Origin: a virus
Length of the DNA stretch: 27,935 nucleotides
Reading direction: 5' to 3' (one strand)
IMG/VR virus record: IMGVR_UViG_3300025889_000744
Coordinates: 1 to 27,935 of that record
A program made the translations under genes and the position numbers. Shown piece after piece: positions 15,934 through 23,220 of this stretch (within the stretch, counting starts at the first letter, position 1; each line of letters opens with the position of its first letter). The notes beneath the pieces were generated by a model. The model made no database searches. It had not been told where the DNA came from and was given only the letters and a program-made list of their open reading frames with translations.

Positions 15934-16442
15934 TAGTCTGTCTCCTTATTTTCATCAAAGTACTCGTTTACAAAACTCTCGCTCTTGCGATATTCCATAT
16001 CAACCCATTCATCCGGCAGGGTATACTCGCTGTACCATTTAAATCCATTTGATTCAGCCCACTCAGAGTGGCTCCGTTTTGTGCCATCCTTTCTACGTTT
16101 AGCTTGTGGCATCGGAGCAGCAGGATTGGCAAATAAAAATACTAACTCATAATCCCGGGGCAATGCTTTCTGAATCCAGATATATTTACTGTACTCTGCA
16201 AAGTCCCAGAACCTGCCCTTGGCCTCTATGAGATAGGTTACACGCCCTATTTTCTTAACAAAGTCTGGATGATACTTATGGTTTACGGTGTAGTCTAGAA
16301 TTTTACTGTGGTGTTTCCAGCCTTTCAGCAGCCCAGTATGTAATTCAGATTCCCAAATTGAATCGTAGTTAGCCGGGACATTCTTTTGTACTGGACGCTC
16401 CCGCCTTTTCTTACGAAGTCCATTTCTAATTTTGGCCTTCAA
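15933..16442 (-). CDS. Endonuclease I, Holliday junction resolvase (T7 gp3-like)
   Basis: 169 residues with a TTG start at 16442, supported by GGAAGAGG about 10 bases upstream and a TTGA overlap with the preceding stop. The nuclease core follows T7 endonuclease I: E31/E33 (IWESELHTGL), Y-H-P-D60-F, then E73-A-K75 in strand YLIEAKG, and the C-terminal half with HSEWAESNGFKWYSEYTLPDEW, matching the order in T7 (PDF, ETK, GIKFADKLIPAEW). It would cut branched DNA before packaging and help degrade host DNA. The N-terminal 20 residues are very basic (KKRRERP), fitting DNA binding. The enzyme normally works as a domain-swapped dimer. A longer C-terminal acidic tail than in T7 is visible. Confidence 0.88.
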   Translation of the reverse strand: MKAKIRNGLRKKRRERPVQKNVPANYDSIWESELHTGLLKGWKHHSKILDYTVNHKYHPDFVKKIGRVTYLIEAKGRFWDFAEYSKYIWIQKALPRDYELVFLFANPAAPMPQAKRRKDGTKRSHSEWAESNGFKWYSEYTLPDEWVDMEYRKSESFVNEYFDENKETD

Positions 16443-16600
16443 TGTATTACAACCTCTTCCCTGTTTATTAATTCTATTTCTATTAGTTCATATAAATGCA
16501 TTAATGTGTCATCACTAAGATACACATTCTTATTATGCTTATATATCTCTAACCCAATGATCATGAGCAACTCATTAAGATGATCGTTTTCTTCGTTCAT
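16439..16600 (-). CDS. Small hypothetical protein (53 residues)
   Basis: ATG at 16600 inside the end of the preceding gene (26-base overlap); TGA at 16439-16441 overlapping the TTG of endonuclease I. The product is acidic and helical: it begins MNEENDHLNELLMIIG and continues with DDTLMHLYELIEIELIN. Without it there would be a 130-base gap in an otherwise overlapping set of genes, and the endonuclease ribosome site lies in its last codons. The ribosome site for this gene itself is weak (AAAAAGA), so translation may depend on coupling. Function unknown. Confidence 0.55.
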   Translation of the reverse strand: MNEENDHLNELLMIIGLEIYKHNKNVYLSDDTLMHLYELIEIELINREEVVIH

Positions 16601-16811
16601 TCTTTTTGATCTGCTTTATGGCCCACCTAAAAGAATATGGAGCCACTGTATATTTTCCTTGAAGAAGGAAGTGCGTCTGTGTTGACAGCTTGCTTAAGAT
16701 ATTATCAATAGTGATACTAGCCTGATCTTCTTTCCCAAGCTGCCCACGCAGCCAGTCTACAAGTTCTAGCTTGGCTAGTTTCCTTATCCGTTTTGCTTGT
16801 CTGCCGTTCAT
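16575..16811 (-). CDS. Small conserved-looking basic phage protein
   Basis: 78 residues; the ATG overlaps the exonuclease stop as ATGA. The N-terminus (GRQAKRIRKLAK) and C-terminus (SYRWAIKQIKKNERRKRS-like; here YSFRWAIKQIKK) are strongly basic, with a neutral middle containing THFLLQGKYTVAPY. I recall small phage proteins of this layout next to replication nucleases, with no assigned function. Position between an exonuclease and endonuclease I suggests a nucleic-acid-binding accessory role, which is inference. Confidence 0.7.
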   Translation of the reverse strand: MNGRQAKRIRKLAKLELVDWLRGQLGKEDQASITIDNILSKLSTQTHFLLQGKYTVAPYSFRWAIKQIKKNERRKRSS

Positions 16812-17668
16812 AAAACTTCCTCAACATTCGGGGCAACAACAACCTCTGTCAGGTACACTAAACCTTTAGCGTACTTAAACGCCCTCAACCCCCGCCCATC
16901 ATTGGCATCAGCATAGCAATCATACTTATAGTTGCAGTAGGAGCAGTTCTTAGAAATCTTTTGGTTGCCTTTCGCGCCTTCATCTTCAATCGGGTAACAC
17001 CTTGCGGGCGGTGAGTCGGATACTATTATATCTTTAACTGACTTAATCCTGTCTTCAATGTTAGGCTTGTCCAAGTCCTCTGGAATGAATAAACACAGTT
17101 CTCCGCTTTCCTTGTTGATAACAAGGAACCCACCAGAGTTAGTGCCTTCAGCAGCCTCGTAACCCGCAAGCTGACCCAGATATCCAAAGGGGTCGTTCTC
17201 TGCCAGAGTTCCGTATTTAAATTTACTAAATGAAAAACTGGAAGCAGTCTTAACATCCACTACCTCACCATCTATTTTACAATCTATATGTCCTTGGATA
17301 CCATCAACAGTAACTTCTTTCTGTTGGTCGGAAACGGCGTGGCCTGAAAGCTTGACCAGCAGTAGTACCAGTTCTTCAAGAATATGCCCATACAAAAATT
17401 TAATCATTAAACTTGGTGACATGCCCCCATCTTTAGATTCAGCCCGGGAGTCGTACCACAGCTGGCGCATAGGTCTACCTACGTTAGACATTCTTAAAGT
17501 AAAGTTTGAGTTTCTTTCAGCGGGTCTTGCCCAACTAATGAAAGCCTGTTTCATTGATTCACCAAATTCTTCAATGAGTTCATCTGATACATCTACAGGA
17601 TTACCCTCTGTCAGAGGTTTTAGCGTGGCGTATATGTCTTCTATTAATGTATCAATTGTTTTCGGCAT
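16808..17668 (-). CDS. PD-(D/E)XK exonuclease, Cas4/RecB-like, with C-terminal cysteine cluster
   Basis: 286 residues; start at 17668 overlaps the previous gene by 17 bases, with AGGT 8 bases upstream. The core has E98/E99 in a helix, G126-H-I-D129, D138-V-K140 in the next strand, and the QxxxY motif at Q166-Y170, the classic RecB/Cas4/lambda-exonuclease-like order. Residues C242-x2-C245-x5-C251 match the C-terminal triad of iron-sulfur RecB-family nucleases. The fourth candidate, C224, is just upstream of the triad; no cysteine occurs before C130, whereas in Cas4 and AddB the fourth ligand is N-terminal. Likely degrades DNA from ends, supplying nucleotides or making single strands for recombination, taking the place of T7 gp6. 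Located in the replication cluster right after polymerase and a GIY-YIG-like gene. Confidence 0.85.
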   Translation of the reverse strand: MPKTIDTLIEDIYATLKPLTEGNPVDVSDELIEEFGESMKQAFISWARPAERNSNFTLRMSNVGRPMRQLWYDSRAESKDGGMSPSLMIKFLYGHILEELVLLLVKLSGHAVSDQQKEVTVDGIQGHIDCKIDGEVVDVKTASSFSFSKFKYGTLAENDPFGYLGQLAGYEAAEGTNSGGFLVINKESGELCLFIPEDLDKPNIEDRIKSVKDIIVSDSPPARCYPIEDEGAKGNQKISKNCSYCNYKYDCYADANDGRGLRAFKYAKGLVYLTEVVVAPNVEEVL

Positions 17669-18281
17669 TATCTATTACCTGATTGAGTGTATTTAATGCA
17701 TCGGAAACACTTAGTTTAAACCATTCATTTCTAGAACGAAACTTCTTTTTTTTAAGTTCTTCATGAAAAAGTTTTTCTACAAGCGGTGCGTCTGACACGG
17801 CTATTGAATATTCAATTTTATAATCTCTGTGCGGAGACCCGGTTTGAAAAGCATTAAGTCTATCCGGCACTGACATAGCACGGCCTATCTTCAGCCAGCT
17901 TTCCCAAGCGGGATTTGATATTAAATAAACATTACCTTCCTGTATTTTTTTATTTTTATAGTATTCATTAAATACTACATCATTGTAATTTTTGTATACC
18001 CCGGGTGTGTGGGTCGGGTCAGAAACAGGAATATATTTACCACCAACATACATGCGTTTTTTATTTTTCCGCATGTGTGATTCCAAAGTTTGCCTACCTG
18101 CTGATCCCCCAATGTAATACCAGATACCATCCTTGTATTGCAGATTAATATAATCACGATAAATTTCAGGTAGATTGTTTTTGACTGTGTCACCACACTC
18201 AACACAAACAATCTCCTCCCAGTGAAGATGCTGTACTTTTAAATCTTCGTTGCAGCTTTCGCATTCAACTAGATAAGTCAT
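17652..18281 (-). CDS. Zinc-ribbon plus GIY-YIG-type (T5orf172-like) nuclease-family protein
   Basis: 209 residues, start supported by TGAGGG just upstream. The N-terminus is a zinc ribbon (C7-x2-C10, C26-x2-C29). The middle (residues ~45-105) contains WYYIGGS and KRMYVGGKYIP, which may help DNA recognition. The C-terminal 95 residues are GIY-YIG-like of the T5orf172/MUG113 type: N117-V-Y-L, W129-L-K-I-G133, R141-L, E169, H173 and E187-W-F. Such genes are often freestanding homing-type endonucleases. It sits between DNA polymerase and exonuclease, a typical insertion point for selfish nucleases, but it overlaps the exonuclease start by 17 bases, which shows full integration into the operon. 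Whether it is an active nuclease is not shown. Confidence 0.8.
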   Translation of the reverse strand: MTYLVECESCNEDLKVQHLHWEEIVCVECGDTVKNNLPEIYRDYINLQYKDGIWYYIGGSAGRQTLESHMRKNKKRMYVGGKYIPVSDPTHTPGVYKNYNDVVFNEYYKNKKIQEGNVYLISNPAWESWLKIGRAMSVPDRLNAFQTGSPHRDYKIEYSIAVSDAPLVEKLFHEELKKKKFRSRNEWFKLSVSDALNTLNQVIDNAENN

Positions 18282-18290
18282 AGATAACCC

Positions 18291-20039
18291 TCAGTGTGTC
18301 CCGCTCCAATCATCTCCTACATTGTATTCCCCATCAAGCGGGCAGTTTAGTTCTAATGCAACACCTGCCTCTACTATAGCATCAATACCAAGTTCACCAA
18401 CCAGTTCAGCATCCTGCGCCAGAGCCTCAACCTGCCACTCATCGTGGATGTTAGCTACAATCTTGGCATTAAGATTGTTTGACTTTAGCTTGTCATCAAA
18501 TAGAACCAAAGCTTTCTTCATCACGATTGCACCTGCACCTTGAAGCAGCGAGTTCAAGGCAGCATGTGATGATCTAATAAATATCTTGCGCCCATCTATT
18601 CCCCGGACATAACCTTTTGATGCTGCTCTTTCAACTCGTTTTGCAAGAGCAGCAAATGCTGGGAGATTATTAAGAAAAGATTCCCTAAGTCGTTTACCAT
18701 GATTTTTGTTTCCCCCAACCACTGTTCCAAGCTTTTCATTTCCTGCTCCGTATATGAGTGCATAGATGAAAGTTTTAGCCTGATCTCTTGATTCAAGTCC
18801 TGCAAGCTTTTGATTAGCTGTGTGGATGTCTCCATTGAGTATTTCATTTGTAAATTCCTCGTCATTCATATAGTGGGCCAGCATACGCAATTCCAAACCA
18901 CTAGCGTCAATACCTACCAGTTTATAACCAGTAGGTACACGCCAGCATTTCCTGCATTCTTTTCCATATGGCGCACGGGTACTTGGTACTTGTGCCATAT
19001 TGGGATCGCGGTGTGTCATGCGTCCAGTAATAGTCCCATTTGAATTGACATAACCATGAACCCTGCCATCCTCGCATGAAAACTTAAACCAAGATTTAAT
19101 CTGTGCTATCCGCTTCTGAAGCAGCAGGTACTCCGCTATAAGCTGTGCTTGAGGAATGTCATCTATTTCCATAAGCGTACCTTCATCAACTATCGGCTGA
19201 CCAGTAGGGGTAAACTTGGTTGGCTTCCAGCCAAAGTCTTGCAGATACTCGCCAATCTGTTTGCGGGAACCAAGATTGAATTCTGTTTCAAGATGCCTAT
19301 CAACGAACCCAGCGACACATGCAATCTTGAACTCCTCGTCTGTCATTCTGACGCGGTTCCCCGATGCTGTGTCAGCCATTCGGGCCGGAACTCCCGACTT
19401 GGTTTCTCTGGCATACAGCCTGATGGTTTCAACCTTAGGTTTGAACTGCTGGTGAACCTCATCAACAACCTCAACTAGTCTTTTATTTAATGTAGAAAGA
19501 AGTGCAGAGGCGTGGTCGGTATCAAACATAAAACCATTGATGCGCTGCTCGTCTAGCAGACGGTAGCACTGATGCTCCAGCTTGATGCTGTCCCCGGAAA
19601 AACCTTGGGCTTCTTTGCGCAGTTGCAAATAGACCCTAGCATTGAGTTGCACATCGCGCTCACAGTACTCAAGCATCTCACTTGAAAACTTGCTGAAGTC
19701 ATTGAACTCAATCTTGTTATAGCCAAGCTTATAACCCCAAGACTCAAGACCGTGACCGCCATCCCGAGTAGGATTGAAAAGTCTAGATAAGACAAGTGTG
19801 TCAACAATCTTTTTATCGTACAGGTTGACACCTGTCAGTCTCTTGACTGTTGGTATATCAAATCCAAGGATGTTGTGCCCGATAAGTTTATCGGCCTGAC
19901 TAACAAACTCTATGCCTTCATCTATTTCTTTAGGCCCAAAGCTGTGCAGCATCTCGCCATCAATGTCATAAGCAACAACGCACCAGATAGTATTACAATT
20001 TGTTAGGCCGTTTGTTTCTATGTCAAAGACTAAGTTCAC
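18291..20039 (-). CDS. Family A DNA polymerase (T7 gp5-like)
   Basis: 582 residues; GTG start overlapping the primase-helicase stop as GTGA. It copies the phage genome. The 3'-5' exonuclease is intact: D6-I-E8, N56...D61, Y125-x3-D129. Polymerase motifs: TGRMTHRDPNMAQVPS (340-353), motif A D378-ASGLEL-R385, motif B R418-x3-K422-x3-Y426-x3-Y430-G, motif C H532-D533-E534. The residue matching E. coli Pol I F762 is tyrosine (Y426), as in T7 (Y526). At 582 residues it is about 120 shorter than T7 gp5, and I see no insert in the thumb region (about 150-330) that would equal T7's thioredoxin-binding loop, so processivity may be achieved differently. Directly coupled to the helicase gene upstream. 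Confidence 0.95.
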   Translation of the reverse strand: MNLVFDIETNGLTNCNTIWCVVAYDIDGEMLHSFGPKEIDEGIEFVSQADKLIGHNILGFDIPTVKRLTGVNLYDKKIVDTLVLSRLFNPTRDGGHGLESWGYKLGYNKIEFNDFSKFSSEMLEYCERDVQLNARVYLQLRKEAQGFSGDSIKLEHQCYRLLDEQRINGFMFDTDHASALLSTLNKRLVEVVDEVHQQFKPKVETIRLYARETKSGVPARMADTASGNRVRMTDEEFKIACVAGFVDRHLETEFNLGSRKQIGEYLQDFGWKPTKFTPTGQPIVDEGTLMEIDDIPQAQLIAEYLLLQKRIAQIKSWFKFSCEDGRVHGYVNSNGTITGRMTHRDPNMAQVPSTRAPYGKECRKCWRVPTGYKLVGIDASGLELRMLAHYMNDEEFTNEILNGDIHTANQKLAGLESRDQAKTFIYALIYGAGNEKLGTVVGGNKNHGKRLRESFLNNLPAFAALAKRVERAASKGYVRGIDGRKIFIRSSHAALNSLLQGAGAIVMKKALVLFDDKLKSNNLNAKIVANIHDEWQVEALAQDAELVGELGIDAIVEAGVALELNCPLDGEYNVGDDWSGTH

Positions 20040-21709
20040 AGTAAATCCCCTACCTCTTCATCAAACTCATCATCAAACACTTCGTTGAGTCTGCCTGTTT
20101 CATTATTATAATGCAAGTTTGTAGCCTTACCTACATCCCCGGTGTATCTGGATTTAAGTACACGCATTGTAGTGGTGTTAGCTTCCTCGGGATCATCAGA
20201 CTGTTGGTTGCGCTCAAGAGCGATAACACAATCGCTTAACTGGGCTATGCTTTGACTGCCCCGCAAGTGGCTAAGGCTAACAGTAATACCATTCTCATGG
20301 CCCCTGTTGCCCTCTGTGCGTCTCAAATGGGACACCAATATCATTCCTGCCCCTGTCTCCTCCACTATTGAACGGAGCCTGTGCATGATGCTATCAATGA
20401 TCCTACGCTCATCACCTTCGGTGTAAGCCGACACAAGCATATGCAAGTGGTCAAGCACAATCCACTTACAGTCGCAGCCGATAATCATAAACCTGATCTT
20501 ACTGTATATCTCTTCAACATCCTGAACACCAAGATGCGAGTACACCCAGACCCTGCCATCGTTCCCATCACCATTTATCTTTTTCCAGATGGCAGAGAGA
20601 TAATCGTAGTCATACTTTTCCCTGATGTGGTCAATGTATATCCTGTCATTAGCTTCAATAGACATGATGCCATCAAGAGTCCTGTTCTGATTTTCTTCAA
20701 GAGCAATGATGCCCAGATTATCTTTGGTTGTAGTAAGCAGCCAGTGTTCCAGTTCTCGTACAACACTAGACTTACCAAGGCCGGTGCCTCCAGTAACAGT
20801 CAGCAACTCGCCCTGCCTGATGCCGTACAGCTTCTTGTTGAGACCTTCCCAAGGGAATGGTATAGAGTCTTTCTTTTCCCTGTTCATCCAGCTGTCAAAG
20901 CAATCGCTGGCCCTGACAACCCCGCTTGGAGTGTAAAGCTTTGCGCCCCACCAAGCTTCCATGTACTTCTGACGCATGCCTTTCTTCAGCATGTCATTAG
21001 CATCTTTGAATTCTTCAGGCATCGTGAGTATCTTAGCTTTGCCCGGACTCAATAACCTAGCCACCTTGCGGGCAGCTTCCCGTCCCGGCTGGTCGTTATC
21101 AAAGTTGATAACTACTTCCTGATATTTTTCTAGGAACTCAAGTGAGTTCTTCACATCACGTTCTGCACCTGCTGCACCATTCTTCAGGGAAACTACAGGC
21201 CACTTTGAACCTTGCATTTCATAGGATGCCATTGCATCGCACTCGCCTTCAGTTATGGTGATACGCTTTGCAGCACCTTCAGAAAACAGGTTCTGCCCGA
21301 ACAGACCAGTACCTATTGATGTGCCCTTCCAAGAAAAAATCTTGTTAGGTTCACGCACCTTGTAACCTGCTACCTCATTGGCAACATAGTACGGGTACAT
21401 ATGCCTACAGATTTTTCCATTAATATTTTTTAAGGATTTAACGCCAAAGAACTTGGCTGTTTCTAATGATATTCCCCTGTCCGTAAGGGGGTTAAACTCC
21501 CCCGAACTGGTATCAATAATATCGGGTAGACTTTGAGTAATGTTTATTGATTTTTGTTGAGCCATAAATACCTCACCCTCAGTGGCTTTTTCATAATCTT
21601 TTATATAACTGTTACAACTAAAGCAATAGGCAGAACCATCCTCGTTTAAAGATGCAGGGTCTGACCCCTTGCAATTAGGACAATAGATGTGTGTTTTAAT
21701 GAATGACAT
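20036..21709 (-). CDS. Bifunctional primase-helicase (T7 gp4-like)
   Basis: 557 residues, ATG at 21709, with GAGGAT 11 bases upstream. Domains in order: zinc-binding primase finger C10-x2-C13 and C29-x2-C32; TOPRIM primase core with E154 (TITEGECDAM) and D204-N-D206 (NFDNDQPGR); then a RecA-type DnaB-family helicase with Walker A GGTGLGKSS (307-315) and Walker B WIVLD (D420). The tail (DDEFDEEVGDLL) is acidic like that of T7 gp4, which contacts the polymerase. It would unwind DNA and lay down primers at the fork. A strong terminator ends only 17 bases ahead of the start codon, so expression depends on read-through. Length is close to T7 gp4 (566). Confidence 0.95.
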   Translation of the reverse strand: MSFIKTHIYCPNCKGSDPASLNEDGSAYCFSCNSYIKDYEKATEGEVFMAQQKSINITQSLPDIIDTSSGEFNPLTDRGISLETAKFFGVKSLKNINGKICRHMYPYYVANEVAGYKVREPNKIFSWKGTSIGTGLFGQNLFSEGAAKRITITEGECDAMASYEMQGSKWPVVSLKNGAAGAERDVKNSLEFLEKYQEVVINFDNDQPGREAARKVARLLSPGKAKILTMPEEFKDANDMLKKGMRQKYMEAWWGAKLYTPSGVVRASDCFDSWMNREKKDSIPFPWEGLNKKLYGIRQGELLTVTGGTGLGKSSVVRELEHWLLTTTKDNLGIIALEENQNRTLDGIMSIEANDRIYIDHIREKYDYDYLSAIWKKINGDGNDGRVWVYSHLGVQDVEEIYSKIRFMIIGCDCKWIVLDHLHMLVSAYTEGDERRIIDSIMHRLRSIVEETGAGMILVSHLRRTEGNRGHENGITVSLSHLRGSQSIAQLSDCVIALERNQQSDDPEEANTTTMRVLKSRYTGDVGKATNLHYNNETGRLNEVFDDEFDEEVGDLL

Positions 21710-21725
21710 TTATAAGTATCCTCAG

Positions 21726-21758
21726 AAAAAAAAGGGAGGGCTTTTTACGGCCCTCCCT
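21726..21758 (-). terminator. Strong Rho-independent terminator ahead of primase-helicase
   Basis: On the - strand the stem GGGAGGGC / GCCCTCCC (21757-21750 with 21741-21734, extended by one A-T pair at 21758/21733) has an 8-base loop and is followed directly by eight U (21733-21726). It lies downstream of the SSB and DUF6447-like genes and 17 bases before the primase-helicase ATG, leaving no room for a normal promoter in between. Confidence 0.88.
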
Positions 21759-21762
21759 AAAG

Positions 21763-21789
21763 TTCACCTGAAAGGAGTAAACAGGTGAA
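21763..21789. repeat. 8-bp dyad next to the terminator
   Basis: TTCACCTG (21763-21770) and CAGGTGAA (21782-21789) are perfect inverted repeats around an 11-base centre. In the - strand RNA it forms a second hairpin 4 to 5 bases before the terminator stem. Could be a protein-binding operator or part of a read-through control element; the sequence alone does not decide. Confidence 0.5.
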
Positions 21790-21801
21790 GGTGAGGGGAA
21801 C

Positions 21802-22005
21802 TCATTCTTCCTGAACTAGAGCCTCGTCAGTCAAAGCAGCTTGGATTTTACGATTAAGTTCGGCAGCACAACACTTAAGTACATAAGCTTTCTTACCCAG
21901 TAGGATAAGTTCGTTCTGTACCTCTGAAAGAGTAAGGAAGTCTTCCTTGACTTCCTCGCCCATAGTGGAGATATCGTACCTTCTGCCGTCTACTTCGTAA
22001 ATCAC
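21802..22005 (-). CDS. Small DUF6447-like protein
   Basis: 67 residues; ATG overlaps the SSB stop as ATGA. The N-terminus MIYEVDGRRYDISTMGEEVKE, followed by a helical LSEVQNELILLGKKAYVLK segment, follows the pattern I know from the DUF6447 family: a short beta hairpin with a Y-D pair and then a long helix. No function is known for the family. It shares a promoter and a terminator with SSB, so it should be made in similar amounts, and a role connected with single-stranded DNA or replication is a reasonable inference. Confidence 0.7.
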   Translation of the reverse strand: MIYEVDGRRYDISTMGEEVKEDFLTLSEVQNELILLGKKAYVLKCCAAELNRKIQAALTDEALVQEE

Positions 22006-22439
22006 AACTCATCCTCAAAAGGATCAGCTGAATCTGCTTCAACTTCAAACTCATCACCGGGCTGGTTAGCATAGCTGACCAGATCAATGACCTGCATAGC
22101 CATGAAGTCCAGACCTTTGTGATTAGTACCTTTGTAGTTGGACTCCCACTCCTTGTACTGAACTTTAACCTTGGAGCCGTTGCCAACCAGACAATTGATC
22201 TCGCGCTTGGCGGCATCAAAAAGCTTTGGTGCAGAGCGCACCATACCGTTGGGGCCATTGACCTTGCGCTTGATAACAAGTGCCGGGCCTTCATCCATCT
22301 CCTTGATGGAGAAACCACGAGATTCAAAATCCTTGGCGGTCTTGCTGTCAACAACCAGATTAACTGAATAAACTGGATCGTAAGTTGTGTTGGGCTGAGT
22401 TACGCTTGCCCAGTAAGCGGTTCCAGATACAACTGGCAT
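22002..22439 (-). CDS. Single-stranded DNA binding protein (T7 gp2.5-like)
   Basis: 145 residues from ATG at 22439, chosen over an in-frame ATG at 22502 because AGAGGTG lies 7 bases upstream and a promoter overlaps the longer version. The body is an OB-fold-like mix of strands (GTAYWASVTQPN, YSVNLVVDSKTAK, SKVKVQYKEWE). The last ~17 residues are acidic (DEFEVEADSADPFEDEL), as in gp2.5 and bacterial SSB, where the tail recruits polymerase and helicase. It would coat single strands at the fork and promote annealing. Neighbours confirm the role: helicase and polymerase follow downstream. It appears to be transcribed from its own promoter and ended by a strong terminator, which suits a protein needed in large amounts. 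Confidence 0.88.
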   Translation of the reverse strand: MPVVSGTAYWASVTQPNTTYDPVYSVNLVVDSKTAKDFESRGFSIKEMDEGPALVIKRKVNGPNGMVRSAPKLFDAAKREINCLVGNGSKVKVQYKEWESNYKGTNHKGLDFMAMQVIDLVSYANQPGDEFEVEADSADPFEDEL

Positions 22440-22473
22440 ATTACACCTCTTGTGTATTGTTGATTGAAATTGG

Positions 22474-22502
22474 ATCGTAATTCCTTTCTTGTGGCATGTC
22501 AA
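22474..22502 (-). promoter_or_regulatory. Sigma70-like promoter for the SSB gene
   Basis: On the - strand TTGACA (22502-22497) is followed after exactly 17 bases by TACGAT (22479-22474), 4 of 6 to the -10 consensus including its first two and last two bases, with a T-rich stretch just upstream. Transcription would start near 22467, leaving a leader of about 28 bases before the ATG at 22439. The region between genes here is 71 bases, among the longest in the - strand block. Confidence 0.65.
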
Positions 22503-22510
22503 GAAAAAAG

Positions 22511-22795
22511 TTACGACTTTACTATTATTCTATCCGCAAGCTTCTGACTTGCATGCCAGCCAACAACAGCCAGCAGTGCAAACTCAATTGTGGATGGAAT
22601 AAATCCTGTCTTGCTTTCAAAGTCTTTTAGTTCTATAATCTCTATAAAGACCAGTAAAGCACCTATTAAACTTATTATATAACAACTTAAAGAAAGTACT
22701 ACAAGCAACCTGTGGTAGTTGTCGTAAGAAGAATTATAAGTATCTTTTATATCTTTTAAACATTTAATTATTTCATGTTGTATATTATTAAACAT
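22511..22795 (-). CDS. Small membrane protein with two predicted membrane segments
   Basis: 94 residues from ATG at 22795, chosen because AGGA lies 7 bases upstream; another ATG two codons earlier (22801) overlaps the previous stop as ATGA but has no ribosome site spacing. One clear membrane helix (RLLVVLSLSCYIISLIGALL, continuing VFIEII) is followed by a charged loop and a second, weaker one (IEFALLAVVGWHASQKLA). The N-terminus is hydrophilic with a KDIKDTY stretch. Two helices and small size are compatible with a holin, but it lies in the early/replication block far from the lysin and lacks the usual charged holin tail, so a different membrane role in early infection is as likely. Confidence 0.65.
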   Translation of the reverse strand: MFNNIQHEIIKCLKDIKDTYNSSYDNYHRLLVVLSLSCYIISLIGALLVFIEIIELKDFESKTGFIPSTIEFALLAVVGWHASQKLADRIIVKS

Positions 22796-22797
22796 AA

Positions 22798-23220
22798 TCA
22801 TATCCTAATGAAACTATTAATATCTATATGGAGTACTGGCTCAACATCCTGCCAATCATTTCTGTCTGTTCTACCACCTTGGGATATGCAAAAGTCACTA
22901 ATTGTATCCAATCTTATGTATCCTGATTGGTCTAACCATCTAACACAGAGGTTAGTTGGTTTGCTAAGAGACCGGGAAAACTCCTTAGCTTTCAAATATT
23001 TACTTAAACTTATTATATATGTAGGGTACTGCTCCTTCCTGCATGTTCTGTTTTTTAGTTCAGCAAACCCGATTAAAGTGCCACCTCGGTAGCAACAGTA
23101 ATCTATTCCGTATTGCACTGGCATCTTTGTTAACTCACAATCCCAAACGGTTTGGATCATGTCAGCAAAACTTTGCTCTTCCTTTAAGCTATGCGTTGTC
23201 TCATACTTTTGTCTAGGCAT
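22798..23220 (-). CDS. PD-(D/E)XK superfamily nuclease-like protein
   Basis: 140 residues from the ATG at 23220 (GGAG six bases upstream); a TTG four codons earlier is less likely. The core shows E15 in a first helix, G-I-D40 in strand one, and E54-L-K56 in strand two (LIGFAELKNRT), the spacing of PD-(D/E)XK enzymes. The C-terminal GGRTDRNDWQDVEPVLHI is a segment I recall from small phage relatives. It may nick or cut DNA, perhaps host DNA, or be a non-catalytic structural relative. It overlaps the upstream gene by 8 bases and belongs to a run of phage accessory genes. No DNA-binding finger is visible. Confidence 0.7.
   Translation of the reverse strand: MPRQKYETTHSLKEEQSFADMIQTVWDCELTKMPVQYGIDYCCYRGGTLIGFAELKNRTCRKEQYPTYIISLSKYLKAKEFSRSLSKPTNLCVRWLDQSGYIRLDTISDFCISQGGRTDRNDWQDVEPVLHIDINSFIRI

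Noticed and set aside
16681-16711. TTGACA on the + strand as a promoter
   Set aside because: No acceptable -10 at 16-18 bases, and it would drive only antisense RNA across - strand genes.
20381-21055. 224-codon + strand frame opposite primase-helicase
   Set aside because: Lies entirely antisense to a gene with clear zinc, TOPRIM and Walker motifs; the translation resembles no protein and has no ribosome site.
22440-22502. Longer SSB version starting at 22502
   Set aside because: The extra 21 residues coincide with the promoter elements; the ATG at 22439 has the ribosome site and gives the expected SSB N-terminus.
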